Shown: positions 7,959 to 16,002 of the stretch, one piece after another
Numbering within the stretch: the stretch's first letter is position 1
Layout: each line of letters begins with the position of its first letter
Source: CAZNPU01 sp964575335
GTDB lineage: Bacteria > Planctomycetota > Phycisphaerae > Phycisphaerales > SM1A02
DNA: 64,000 nt
Reading direction: 5' to 3'
Assembly: GCA_964575335.1 (NCBI GenBank)
Contig: CAZNPU010000001.1
Coordinates: 368,209-432,208 of the forward strand
Translations under genes and position numbers: made by a program
Notes under the pieces: model-generated
Databases searched by the model: none
Seen by the model: only the letters and a program-made list of their open reading frames with translations
Told to the model about the DNA's origin: nothing

Positions 7959-8588
7959 TCACGAATCGGCATATGCCGTCGCCACCGCGTTTTCCAGCGC
8001 AGGGATCAGCTCGCTGGGCATGATATACCGTTCCATGCGCGGCCGGTTCCTGTTGATCGAGTGCACATCGCTCAGGGGCAAATCGCTCATCCAGCATCGC
8101 ACCATGCCCAGCGCAAGCGGGTGCAGCACAATCGCCACCTCATCGCTGCGCGTGCGGCGAAGCAGTTTGGCGATCGCACGAAACAGCTGGTCGGCTGCGT
8201 CAACCACATCCTCCCCCTCCGGTGGCGAGAGCGTCAGAATATCGTCCTCCCACTGCTTGTGGCGGGAAGGAAATCGCTCGGAAAACTCCAGTTCCGTCAA
8301 TCCTTCCAGCAGTCCGAGGTTGGGATCGGCCAATTCTTTTACAGCTTTGGTCTTGGCGCCGATGTGCTGGGCGCAAATCTGTGCGGTTTCGGATGCAGCT
8401 TCATCAGGGGGATGATAAATCGTCGCTGCCTTGACCTGATCCATCCGGTGCAATTCAGCATGCACTTCCTCGCGACCGGTATCGCTCAGGGGCAGATCGG
8501 TTGAGCCATGAATGCGGCCGTCGTGTTCCCACGTGGTCTGGCCGCACTGAATAAGACACAAAGTGATTGATTCGCGTTTGAGAGCCAA
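7959..8588 (-). CDS. Histidine-phosphatase-fold protein lacking the catalytic motif
   Basis: 209 residues with the layout of the phosphoglycerate-mutase/histidine-phosphatase family: LPLSDTGREEVHAEL, a SETAQICAQHIG segment and a late VAIVLHPLALGMVR corresponding to the second-histidine motif. The N-terminal signature, normally R-H-G-E-T, reads Q-C-G-Q-T (LIQCGQTTWE, residues 12-21). The nucleophile histidine is Cys15 and its arginine partner is Gln14. The usual second arginine is also missing (HPPDEAASETA). The fold is kept and the reading frame is clean, so this is probably a pseudoenzyme with a binding role. It starts 5 bp after rpe and is co-transcribed with it. Confidence 0.8.
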   Translation of the reverse strand: MALKRESITLCLIQCGQTTWEHDGRIHGSTDLPLSDTGREEVHAELHRMDQVKAATIYHPPDEAASETAQICAQHIGAKTKAVKELADPNLGLLEGLTELEFSERFPSRHKQWEDDILTLSPPEGEDVVDAADQLFRAIAKLLRRTRSDEVAIVLHPLALGMVRCWMSDLPLSDVHSINRNRPRMERYIMPSELIPALENAVATAYADS

Positions 8589-8593
8589 AGGAC

Positions 8594-9364
8594 TTACGAC
8601 CTCCGCGCCGAAGAAGGCGCGATTGACGCATGCTCGCTGCCCCCGCTGGCAGATGCCTTGCTGTCTTGTCCAGCGACGCTGTTACTGCCACCACTGTCGC
8701 CGCGCAGCATTGCGATCGCCTGGGCGTAATCGCGCTGACCGAAAATCGCCGAGGCCGCCACCAGCAAGTCGCAGCCGGCTTCCCGGCACGCCGGGGCGGT
8801 TGCAGCATTGACGCCGCCGTCGATTTCCAGGCGTTGGTCGGGCCTCAGCAACGGCTTGACCGTCCGCGCCTTGCTCAGCACATCGGGTATGAACGATTGG
8901 CCGGAGAAGCCCGGATTCACGCTCATGATCAGAATCAGATCAAAATGGCTGACAAACGGCAGGATCGCGTCGACATTCGTCGGCGGATTGATCGCTAGGC
9001 CGACGGTCATGCCGGCATTGCGTACCTGCTGAGCAAGCGAGACCGGGTTCGGCACCGCTTCAATGTGAAACGTGAAATGCGATGCCCCCGCCTCGGCAAA
9101 TGGAGCGATGAACATCGCTGGATCGCTCACCATCAGGTGAACGTCCAGGCACACTGTTGGAAATGCCTGGCGAAGCGAGCGGCACATGGCTGGCCCCATG
9201 GTGAGATTGGGCACAAAGTGGCCGTCCATCACATCCAGGTGCAGCAGGTCGCCGCCTGCCTGCAGAGCTGCCTGACAGTCCCGCGCCATGTACGCGAAAT
9301 CCGCAGAGAGAATTGACGGCGCGATCAGGGGCAGGCGATGAGGATGGGTAATGAGGCTGGCCAT
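8594..9364 (-). CDS. rpe: Ribulose-phosphate 3-epimerase
   Basis: Interconverts ribulose-5-phosphate and xylulose-5-phosphate in the pentose phosphate pathway. A TIM-barrel pattern is clear: IAPSILSADFA, LHLDVMDGHFVPNLTMGP (metal ligands His and Asp), DVHLMV, FHIEA, GLAINPPT, ILIMSVNPGFSGQSF, LEIDGGVN and LVAASAIFG. It has 256 residues, about 30 more than usual, because of a serine/alanine-rich C-terminal tail. There is no Shine-Dalgarno sequence; TAGTAT at 9371-9376 lies 6 nt before the ATG, suggesting a leaderless message. The histidine-phosphatase-like gene follows after 5 bp. Confidence 0.96.
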   Translation of the reverse strand: MASLITHPHRLPLIAPSILSADFAYMARDCQAALQAGGDLLHLDVMDGHFVPNLTMGPAMCRSLRQAFPTVCLDVHLMVSDPAMFIAPFAEAGASHFTFHIEAVPNPVSLAQQVRNAGMTVGLAINPPTNVDAILPFVSHFDLILIMSVNPGFSGQSFIPDVLSKARTVKPLLRPDQRLEIDGGVNAATAPACREAGCDLLVAASAIFGQRDYAQAIAMLRGDSGGSNSVAGQDSKASASGGSEHASIAPSSARRS

Positions 9365-9540
9365 GACTCGATACTACACTACGCTGCCTTGCGCAAAGGC
9401 TGTGAACAGCGGCATGCAAAACGACAAGTCTATTGCGCTCTCGCCCGTGCGGCGAGCCGCCGATTGCTGAAAGTCCTGCACAGCCATCTGGAATCGCCTT
9501 TTGCAGCCGGCTGGAGGCGGTGACACACAGCTGGGCGATG

Positions 9541-9575
9541 AAAAAAACGTGGCGTCCAGATTCGGACGCCACGTT
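9541..9575 (-). terminator. Rho-independent terminator of the TlpA-like gene
   Basis: A 12-bp perfect stem (9546-9557 with 9564-9575) and 6-nt loop are followed on the minus strand by a run of T (complement of the A-run at 9541-9547). It sits 36 bp past the stop of the gene at 9611. Confidence 0.9.
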
Positions 9576-9610
9576 GAAGGCATTTTTTATGGCAGGGCAG
9601 ATGCGTTGCG

Positions 9611-10663
9611 TCAGCGTTCGATATTCATCGAAACCGCACGCTCTGCAGCATCCTGATAGACCATGAGCGTGCGGCGGAACTCCGGCTTTACCTGCGGCTG
9701 GGCGTTGAAGTACGCTTGCTTCTGCAGCTCGATGGCTTCCTGAAGCTCGCCCCGGTGGTATTTGATGCTGGCGACGGCTGCCAATGCCTTGGCGTTATCC
9801 CGTCCTTCCAGCCGCAATGCGGTCGTAACCAGATGCAGCGCCAGATCCATGTCGCGCTTGGAATCATCAATTTTGGGATCGGTGGCGATCTTCTGGGCCA
9901 GCATCTGCATCGCTTCAGCGTCGTTGGCATACAGGCGGCCCATAAAGTCCTGGCGAACGAACTGGTACGCCTCCTTGGGGCTGTCCATATCGAGCAGGAG
10001 CATTTCGAACTTGTCGAGCGCCACGTTCACGAAAACTTCGGGCTTCTGATTGATGACCTCATCGTAGTGACGCATCGCCATGCGCCAGTTGCGCATCTTG
10101 CGGGCGTTCTCAGCGGCGCGAAGTGTGGGTTCAGCGGCCTTGGTGAGTTTGGGGTCATAACGGCCGGAGAGCACCTTTGGAAGAATCTGCTCAAATTCAG
10201 GGCTCATCGGGTGGCCGATGTAGGCGATCTTGCCTTCGCGATCAACGACGAACGCAGCCGGAATGCCCTGGAGTCCTGCTGCATCAAACCATGCCCGCTT
10301 GGTGCTCTTGTTGCGATCGACCGCCAGCGTGTAGCTGACTCGTCCCGCAGGCGTTTTGGCGAATTGTTCAACCTTCGACCGTTCTTCATCGCTGATACCG
10401 ATGATGGTCAGGCCGCCGTTGGCATACCGCTTCTGCAGCGCGTCCAGATGCGGCATCGATTTGCGGCACGGTGCGCACCACGTGGCCCAGAATTCGACCA
10501 CATAGACCTTGCCCGGCTCAATCGTCGTTTCCTTGCCGGTGACCCATTTGTCGATGTCCAGGCCGGGCGCCTTGTCGCCCACAGCAAGTTTCTTCGACTG
10601 GCCCATCGCGGACGAAGCCAAGACCATGGCGATTGTCAAACTCAAGACGCGATGAAGCATCAT
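9611..10663 (-). CDS. Secreted TlpA/ResA-type thioredoxin protein with helical C-terminal domain
   Basis: 350 residues. The signal peptide covers residues 1-20 (LSLTIAMVLASSAMGQ). The thioredoxin domain spans about 25-170, with the redox motif W-C-A-P-C at Cys63 and Cys66 and the cis-Pro region GLQGIPAAFVVDREG. An all-helical, TPR-like region follows from 180 to 350 (LRAAENARKMRNWRMAMRHYDEVI, QEAIELQKQAYFNAQP). TlpA-family proteins reduce disulfides outside the cytoplasm, for example in cytochrome c maturation or envelope stress. The partner here is unknown. AAAGGGAG precedes the start, a strong terminator follows, and it is transcribed alone. Confidence 0.9.
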   Translation of the reverse strand: MMLHRVLSLTIAMVLASSAMGQSKKLAVGDKAPGLDIDKWVTGKETTIEPGKVYVVEFWATWCAPCRKSMPHLDALQKRYANGGLTIIGISDEERSKVEQFAKTPAGRVSYTLAVDRNKSTKRAWFDAAGLQGIPAAFVVDREGKIAYIGHPMSPEFEQILPKVLSGRYDPKLTKAAEPTLRAAENARKMRNWRMAMRHYDEVINQKPEVFVNVALDKFEMLLLDMDSPKEAYQFVRQDFMGRLYANDAEAMQMLAQKIATDPKIDDSKRDMDLALHLVTTALRLEGRDNAKALAAVASIKYHRGELQEAIELQKQAYFNAQPQVKPEFRRTLMVYQDAAERAVSMNIER

Positions 10664-10986
10664 GTCCGACTCCCTTTGTCAAAAAAATATCTACGACCCA
10701 TTGATGAACGTGCAGAGAACCGCTGGATTCGATCGATCGGCAAGGCAATATCCGTCTGCCCGCACCGTCGTCGCGTATATAGGTTAAACGATACCATGCG
10801 GATTCTGTTCCCGCCAAGTGGAAAATGGCTGGCTGTGATCCGCAATCATGCGTGGTCTGGGCGGAGAAATGACGCTGCACGATCGCCTGTCGCCGCGGCA
10901 TTGCGTGCGTAGCGCGGTTATCCCACGCTGCGTTTCAAACGCCTGTCAGGCGAATAAACGCTGGCGTTTTGGTTTAGATTTCCAAT
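10664..10986. other. 323-bp region between pgk and the TlpA-like gene
   Basis: Near the TlpA-like start it holds the ribosome site and, further up, a TATATA box at 10776-10781 without a convincing -35. Near the pgk end is a weak hairpin pair: aaacgcc at 10937-10943 with ggcgttt at 10963-10969, plus an inner cgcct/aggcg stem at 10940-10952. This may end the pgk transcript. No T-run follows. Confidence 0.4.
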
Positions 10987-12195
10987 TCAGGCGTCATCCA
11001 GGACCGCCACGCTGTCAAAGGATTTGCCTTCCAGCATTTCCAGGCTTGCGCCGCCGCCGGTGGAAATGTGGGAGAACTGGTCAGCCATGCCGAACGCCTC
11101 AACCGCTGCCGCCGTGTCGCCGCCGCCGACGACGCTGACCGCGCCGCGCGAGGTGGCTGTGGCGATCGCCTGCGCAACCTGCTTGGTTCCCACATCAAAG
11201 GGCTGGGTTTCAAAAACGCCCATTGGCCCGTTCCACACGATGGTTTTGGCCTCAAGCAGCTTCTGAGCGAACTGCGTTGTGGATTTGGGTCCGATATCAA
11301 GGCCCATCCAGCCCTGCGGAATCGTTTCCTCATGCACCTCCACGGGCGTCATGTGGCTGATCTGCTTTCCGCAGACGTGATCTTGGGGCAGGATGAGATC
11401 GGTGCGGCTGGCGGCAGCAAGGTCCAGAATCTCCTGTGCCTGCTTGAGCATCCCGCCCTGGACAAGGCTGGAGCCAACTTCATACCCCAATGCCTTCAGG
11501 AACGTGTAGGCCATCGCTCCGCCCACGAGGATGGTGTCGACCTTGCCCATGAGATTGCGCAACGCACCGAGCTTATCGGACACTTTTGCCCCACCCAGCA
11601 CTGCCACGAACGGCTTTGCTGCGTTGTTGATCGTGTCAGACAGGTAGGCCAGTTCCTTCTGCAGCAGCAGCCCAGCCACGCGGGGCTTGCCCTGCATTGC
11701 CTGCGGGACCGCCAGCATCGATGCATCGTTGCGGTGGGCTGTGCCGAAAGCGTCGTTGCAGTAGATATCGCCATAGGCAGCAAGCTTGGCGGCAAAGGCC
11801 GAATCGCCTTTCTTCTCGCCCTGGTGGAAGCGCAGGTTTTCAAGCAGCACAACTTCGCCGTCGTTCATGGCTTCCACTGCAGCAGCCGCCTCCGGACCGA
11901 TGCAGTCGTTGCCGGGAAAGATCACCTTGACGCCGCCTAAAAGCTCACGCAGGCGATCAGCTGCTGGTTTGAGACTGAACTGCGGCTCGTAGCCCTTTCC
12001 TTCGGGCCGACCGAGATGGCTCATCAGGATCAGCTTGCCCTTGCGATCGATGACCGACCGGATGCTTGGAAGAGCCTGCTGAATGCGGCGGTCGTCTGTG
12101 ATCTTGCCCTGATCATCTAGCGGCACATTGAAATCGACGCGCATCAGCACGCGCTTGGAGGCGACATCAACCTGTTCAATTGTCTTCTTGGCCAT
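10987..12195 (-). CDS. pgk: Phosphoglycerate kinase
   Basis: Glycolytic enzyme producing ATP from 1,3-bisphosphoglycerate. 402 residues, normal length. Visible signatures are RVLMRVDFNVPLD, the substrate-binding HLGRPEGKGY, LLENLRFHQGEKKGD, ACNDAFGTAHR-like text (CNDAFGTAHRNDASML), VAVLGGAKVSDKL, GGAMAYTFLKALGYEVG and the nucleotide-binding WNGPMGVFE with GGGDTAAA near the end. I chose the ATG at 12195, which opens with MAKKTIEQVD. A longer reading to 12231 only adds a hydrophobic stretch untypical of the family. A weak GGTGG lies 8 nt upstream. It appears monocistronic. Confidence 0.97.
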   Translation of the reverse strand: MAKKTIEQVDVASKRVLMRVDFNVPLDDQGKITDDRRIQQALPSIRSVIDRKGKLILMSHLGRPEGKGYEPQFSLKPAADRLRELLGGVKVIFPGNDCIGPEAAAAVEAMNDGEVVLLENLRFHQGEKKGDSAFAAKLAAYGDIYCNDAFGTAHRNDASMLAVPQAMQGKPRVAGLLLQKELAYLSDTINNAAKPFVAVLGGAKVSDKLGALRNLMGKVDTILVGGAMAYTFLKALGYEVGSSLVQGGMLKQAQEILDLAAASRTDLILPQDHVCGKQISHMTPVEVHEETIPQGWMGLDIGPKSTTQFAQKLLEAKTIVWNGPMGVFETQPFDVGTKQVAQAIATATSRGAVSVVGGGDTAAAVEAFGMADQFSHISTGGGASLEMLEGKSFDSVAVLDDA

Positions 12196-12565
12196 TGCAA
12201 ATCCACCCGCCGCGACGGCGATGCAGCACACGTTGGGTCAAAGTTCCAGAAAGCGGCGGATCATACTGCGCTGGCTGCCGCCCGACCACCCGGTGAGTTT
12301 CCTGACCGGCGATGGACGCTCAAAGCCAGGAGGGATTGCAGCAACGCTATTGAGAGCCGTTGCCCAAACCCAGGCCCCGGCCAAGCCTCGGTTGCGGTCC
12401 GGTCAGTACTGGCCATCGCCTCAAGCAGCCTGCAACTCAGGCTCTTTACAGGAACCTGCGGTACCGGTTGGCACGCGCAGCGCACCTTATCGACGAAATG
12501 CAGGCGCTGTTTGCATGACCGGGCGGGGTAGCAGAGCAAGAAGCAGCGTGAGCAGTGGGGGCCGG
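12196..12565. other. 370-bp region between pgk and the acetyltransferase
   Basis: No coding frame with family features. The octamer CCGGTCAG or its complement occurs at 12302-12309, 12399-12406 and 12562-12569, the last inside the end of the acetyltransferase gene. No promoter or RNA was recognised. Confidence 0.35.
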
Positions 12566-13246
12566 TCAGTTGGATGCGCGCGGTTCGCGTCGCGCAGCCC
12601 AGATCTTGAGCGTTGTGTGCCGAATTTTGTGCTGATCGCACGGGATAAAGCCGAGCCGTTTGAAAAACTGCAGCGAGCGGCCGTTGGTGGTTTCTAGAAA
12701 ACACGTCGCGCGTTCGGCGTCAGCTTTGTCCAAAATGGGCTGCAGAAGCTTTTCCCCTACGCCGCGCCCCTGCACTGCGGGATCGACTGCGATCAGAAAC
12801 AGATACCAATGCCTGGCGCGGCCGCAGCGCTTGTGCAGCCTGTTCTTCACCATGCTGTAACGGACAATCCGGATAAAGGCGCGCCAGCCGAGCTTGAACG
12901 GCGCAAGCGCGTAACCCGTGCGCAGCAGGCCATGCAGTGTGAGGGCAGAATGGCCGGGCGGGAGCCAGACCGCAACGGCATTGAGATCGTCTGTGGTATA
13001 CACCTCACCGTACTGCAGGCCGTATTGCACATTGTGACTGTAGAGCCAGAGAATCACCTTCCTGCGCCGCGTTTCGTTCGGGGCTGCGTACTGCATCAAC
13101 GGATCGTCATGAAAAGCCCGGACCAGCAGCGGCTTCACACGATCAAGCTCCGATGGGTGGAGTCGGCGTACGGTCACGTCCGCTGACCGAGATTCAGGCG
13201 TCGTCATCTCGCGAATCGTTGGATTGACCTGACTGCCATCAGTCAT
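12566..13246 (-). CDS. GNAT-family N-acetyltransferase
   Basis: About 226 residues. The acetyl-CoA-binding core is clear in the C-terminal half: FLIAVDPAVQGRGVGEKLLQPIL (motif A with the Q-x-x-G-x-G loop), then CFLETTNGRSLQFFKRLGF (motif B). The N-terminal half has the usual VRRLHPSELDRVKPLLVRAFHDDPLMQ. The start is uncertain: ATG at 13246 or 13207 are both possible and neither has a convincing ribosome site. Upstream in-frame sequence is compositionally unlike the domain. The substrate cannot be read from the sequence. Confidence 0.85.
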   Translation of the reverse strand: MTDGSQVNPTIREMTTPESRSADVTVRRLHPSELDRVKPLLVRAFHDDPLMQYAAPNETRRRKVILWLYSHNVQYGLQYGEVYTTDDLNAVAVWLPPGHSALTLHGLLRTGYALAPFKLGWRAFIRIVRYSMVKNRLHKRCGRARHWYLFLIAVDPAVQGRGVGEKLLQPILDKADAERATCFLETTNGRSLQFFKRLGFIPCDQHKIRHTTLKIWAARREPRASN

Positions 13247-13714
13247 GCATGAGCCTAGGCGGTCGCCAAGCCGTTGTGGCGGCATGAAACCGCACCGCTC
13301 TTCGGTTTGGGCTGACTTCCTACCAATCAGTTCGGCATGCAGCGTTCGCTTTTGAGAACGAGAGAGAAAAAGCCTCGTGGATGACCTGCGGCAAAGCGAG
13401 GTGATTGGAGGAATGCTTCGGCTCCCAACTGCAGCAAGACGCTGCATCCTGCCGAGCTGGTGCGGACTGCAATAAGCAGAGGTTTGGAGGCAGGCGTTTC
13501 TTTCATTGTGCGGAAATGTTCTCACCGGCACATCGGCATCAATTCTCTGATGATGGGTACGGATTCGCAGTCGGCAACGCGCTCATGTTCATGCGAAGAA
13601 ACACAGCCTGCACACGGCGCAGGCAGCCTGCAAGCAAAGCGCAGCGCAGAGCGGCATGATTCACGCAAGCAGCCGTATCATGCTGCTGCATTCTCTAGGA
13701 GGAAGGGCATCGTC
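13247..13714. other. 468-bp divergent intergenic region
   Basis: Lies between the acetyltransferase (minus) and the CoA-binding protein (plus). The only clear signal is the strong ribosome site AGGAGGAAGG at 13698-13707. Frames through it look non-coding. Confidence 0.4.
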
Positions 13715-14077
13715 ATGCGCGTCATGGTCATCGGGGCTTCCAATAACCGCGCCAAGTTCGGCAACAAGGCGGTGCGCGCATATCTTCGGCAAGGCCACGA
13801 TGTTGTTCCGGTGAATCCGCACGAGAAAATGGTGGAAGGTCTGCACTGTTATGCAGCGGCAGGTGATCCGCGCGGGCCGTTTGACCGCGCGCTGTTTTAC
13901 GTTCCGCCGGAGGTGGGATTGCAGGTGATTGATGGTGTCGCAGCGCGAGGTGACGTGGCGGAAGTGTGGCTGAATCCGGGCGCTGAGTCGCCAGCCCTGA
14001 TTCAACGGTGCAGCGCACTTGGCATTGAGCCGATCATGGGGTGCGCTATTATCGATATCGGTGAAGAGCCGGTATGA
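13715..14077 (+). CDS. CoA-binding domain protein (YccU-like)
   Basis: 120 residues forming a single Rossmann-type CoA-binding domain: VMVIGASNNRAKFGNKAVRAYLRQGHDVVPVNP, then FYVPPEVGLQVIDGVAARG, VWLNPGAES, and a terminal cysteine segment IEPIMGCAIIDIG. This matches the small stand-alone relatives of succinyl-CoA synthetase alpha domains. They bind CoA but their cellular role is not established. The start is fixed by AGGAGGAAGG at 13698-13707. A longer upstream frame is rejected. It converges with the methyltransferase gene, leaving only 21 bp between the stops. Confidence 0.9.
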   Translation: MRVMVIGASNNRAKFGNKAVRAYLRQGHDVVPVNPHEKMVEGLHCYAAAGDPRGPFDRALFYVPPEVGLQVIDGVAARGDVAEVWLNPGAESPALIQRCSALGIEPIMGCAIIDIGEEPV

Positions 14078-14098
14078 GAACCGTTGACAGCCTGCGCG

Positions 14099-14863
14099 TT
14101 ATTGCGGCACCGTTGTTGTTGCGACATGCGCCGCTTGCGGATTTGCAGCCAGGCGTTCACGCGCAATTGCAATCGCATCAGGATTGTTGTCGATGCCGAT
14201 GAACGTGCGCTTCGCAAGGTGAGCGGCCACGAGTGTGGTGCCGCTGCCGCAGAATGGATCAAGCACGATCCCGTCCGCAGGACAGCACGCGCGCACCAGA
14301 AGATCAAGCAGCGCAAGAGGCTTTTGCGTTGGATATCCCACGCGTTCGTTCGCCATGTTGTTGATGGCGGGAATGTCCAGCACGTCGGTCGCTTTCTTGA
14401 GCTGGCCTTTCATGCGGGCGCTTGTGGCGGGTACGCGCGGCGGATCGAAGAAATAGTCCGGCCCCTTGGCGTAATACAGGATGTCATCGTGCTTGCGGGC
14501 GAATCGGCGCGGCGATGATCCGCCCAGACCGTAGCTCCAGATCAGGTGATTGATGAAGTTTTCTGCCCCCAGAAGCGCATCAAGCATCATGCGAAAATGG
14601 TGGCATGTGCGCCAGTCGCAATGCAGCAGAATCGCGCCGTGCGGCTTCAGCACGCGACAGATGGCCTCAACGCGCGGCTGCATGAACGCGATGTAATCGG
14701 CGGTGCTGTTCCACTGATCGCAATATGCTGCACCTGATGCGGTGAGCGTGCGGCCGGTATTGAACGGCGGATCAAGATAGGCCAGATCGATCGAATCGCT
14801 CGGCAGCGAGCGCAAGACGTTAAGGCAATCGCCGTGAAGAACCTGATTCAAAGGCAGCGACAT
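14099..14863 (-). CDS. Site-specific DNA methyltransferase (amino-methyltransferase, beta-type order)
   Basis: 254 residues. The catalytic motif DPPFNTG comes first (residues 31-37), and the S-adenosylmethionine motif DPFCGSGTTLVAAHLAKR sits near the C-terminus. That order is typical of beta-class N6-adenine or N4-cytosine methyltransferases, and DPPF favours N6-adenine. GYPTQKPLALLDLLVRAC is also typical. No restriction endonuclease or specificity gene is adjacent, so it appears to be an orphan. There is no Shine-Dalgarno; TACGCT at 14870-14875 lies 6 nt before the ATG. The recognition sequence cannot be predicted. Confidence 0.92.
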   Translation of the reverse strand: MSLPLNQVLHGDCLNVLRSLPSDSIDLAYLDPPFNTGRTLTASGAAYCDQWNSTADYIAFMQPRVEAICRVLKPHGAILLHCDWRTCHHFRMMLDALLGAENFINHLIWSYGLGGSSPRRFARKHDDILYYAKGPDYFFDPPRVPATSARMKGQLKKATDVLDIPAINNMANERVGYPTQKPLALLDLLVRACCPADGIVLDPFCGSGTTLVAAHLAKRTFIGIDNNPDAIAIARERLAANPQAAHVATTTVPQ

Positions 14864-14964
14864 AGCTACAGCGTAACGCGCCGCGGGATGATTGGCGCGT
14901 TGTCACGTTGTCGCTTCGATGCGATATGATGCAGTGCGGTGTGCTGTGCTTGTCAGCGGAGTTG

Positions 14965-15681
14965 TCAGTGCCGTCGACGCCGTGCGCTGCAAGTCAGGCC
15001 AATCGCAAGCATGACGGCAACGCCGGGGCTGGGCACAGCGTGGAACGAAAAGACGAACTGATCGTTGCTGCTGAAACCTGCGGTGGCGACAACTTCCCAG
15101 CCTTGCGCGCCGTAACTGAGAAACTGAAACGGCGTTGGGGTCAATGCGGCAGCGCCAAGGTCGAAGAAGTGGTACGAAACGTAATCACCCTCGCTCAAGC
15201 CGCCCCACGCGTGTGCATGACCTTCGAATTCCCCTGCCCAGTGGAACATGTTCGAATGCAGTTGCGTGCCGTTCATGAGATCGTGCCACTGCACGTCGTC
15301 ATTGCCGTCGGCATGGACAAACCAGTTCAGCGAATCCGGCGCGGTGGTGGACAGCCCCAAGCTTGAATCGGGGTTCGCTCCGTTGACCGCAGTGATCGGC
15401 TGATCGATCAGACTGATGAATGTGAGCCCTGCAGCGGTGTCGGCCAGCAGAAATGTGACGTAGCCGTCGGTTTGGATGCCCGCGCTGTTGACGGAGTTGT
15501 GAATGTCCAGCAGTTCCGAAAGGGTGATCGTGTTGGGAGCGGCATTCAGCAGCCCGCCGAACGTTCCGGCGTTCATCACCACGGGTCCGCCGAGTTCGTC
15601 AACGACAACATACCCGGCGTGGGCAGCGCTGGTGGCAGCGGCAGTTGCAATGCAGGCGGCAATGGCGGTTCTGCTGTTCAT
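14965..15681 (-). CDS. Secreted protein with PEP-CTERM-like sorting tail (VPSPG variant)
   Basis: 238 residues. A signal peptide at 1-22 (IAACIATAAATSAAHAG) is followed by a predicted beta-rich extracellular body with many G, N, T and aromatic residues. The C-terminus has VPSPG, a hydrophobic stretch (VAVMLAIGLTCSA) and a terminal RRRRH. This tripartite tail is that of PEP-CTERM proteins, with Ser in place of Glu in the signature. In that system an exosortase cleaves and anchors the protein; no exosortase is in this window. GAGGAAGAG precedes the ATG. The promoter at 15821-15849 contains an inverted repeat. Confidence 0.85.
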   Translation of the reverse strand: MNSRTAIAACIATAAATSAAHAGYVVVDELGGPVVMNAGTFGGLLNAAPNTITLSELLDIHNSVNSAGIQTDGYVTFLLADTAAGLTFISLIDQPITAVNGANPDSSLGLSTTAPDSLNWFVHADGNDDVQWHDLMNGTQLHSNMFHWAGEFEGHAHAWGGLSEGDYVSYHFFDLGAAALTPTPFQFLSYGAQGWEVVATAGFSSNDQFVFSFHAVPSPGVAVMLAIGLTCSARRRRH

Positions 15682-15820
15682 CTTCGTTTTTCTCTTCCTC
15701 TACACGTTGATACCGACACGTCGAGTGTCTTTCGGACCTCTTTGAATCCCCGGGAGCCGCGTCGCTACAGGAGGTAAGGTGAAAGACTGGATCCCTGTGA
15801 GCAGCGTCGAGACTTCACAG

Positions 15821-15849
15821 TGTTTACTCTATTCGCAAATAGAGTGCAA
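15821..15849 (-). promoter_or_regulatory. Promoter with embedded operator-like dyad
   Basis: On the minus strand TTGCAC (15844-15849) and a weaker TAAACA (15821-15826) are 17 bp apart. The spacer is almost entirely an 8-bp perfect inverted repeat, ACTCTATT (15826-15833) and AATAGAGT (15838-15845), with a 4-nt centre. A protein on this dyad would block RNA polymerase. Its likely target gene is the VPSPG protein at 15681, about 140 nt downstream. Confidence 0.45.
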
Positions 15850-15906
15850 GCAAATGTTTACGCAAATGATTCGATCGAATGGCCGCTCCAATCCGAAGCG
15901 AATGTA

Positions 15907-15953
15907 GTTATCGGTCCTTCTGTGGCAGTCTCTGGTCTGCGCAGACCGATAAC
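15907..15953. repeat. Nested inverted repeat
   Basis: A perfect 10-bp inverted repeat, GTTATCGGTC (15907-15916) and GACCGATAAC (15944-15953). The right arm overlaps a perfect 14-bp palindrome, GGTCTGCGCAGACC (15934-15947). It lies 50 bp past the stop of the HTH-like gene. No T-run follows, so it may be an operator or a structured RNA end. Confidence 0.5.
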
Positions 15954-16002
15954 TTTGCGGCTCTCATCATGCCCGGCACAATCATTCAGAACACAGCGGG
16001 CA

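Larger units (their letters stand above)
15682..16002. other. 321-bp regulatory-looking region upstream of the VPSPG protein
   Basis: Holds a promoter with an embedded dyad (15821-15849) and a second nested inverted repeat (15907-15953). It contains no coding frame of note. Confidence 0.5.

Noticed and set aside
12261..12704. 147-codon minus-strand frame beyond the acetyltransferase
   Set aside because: Compositionally random, overlaps the acetyltransferase in another frame, no start signal.
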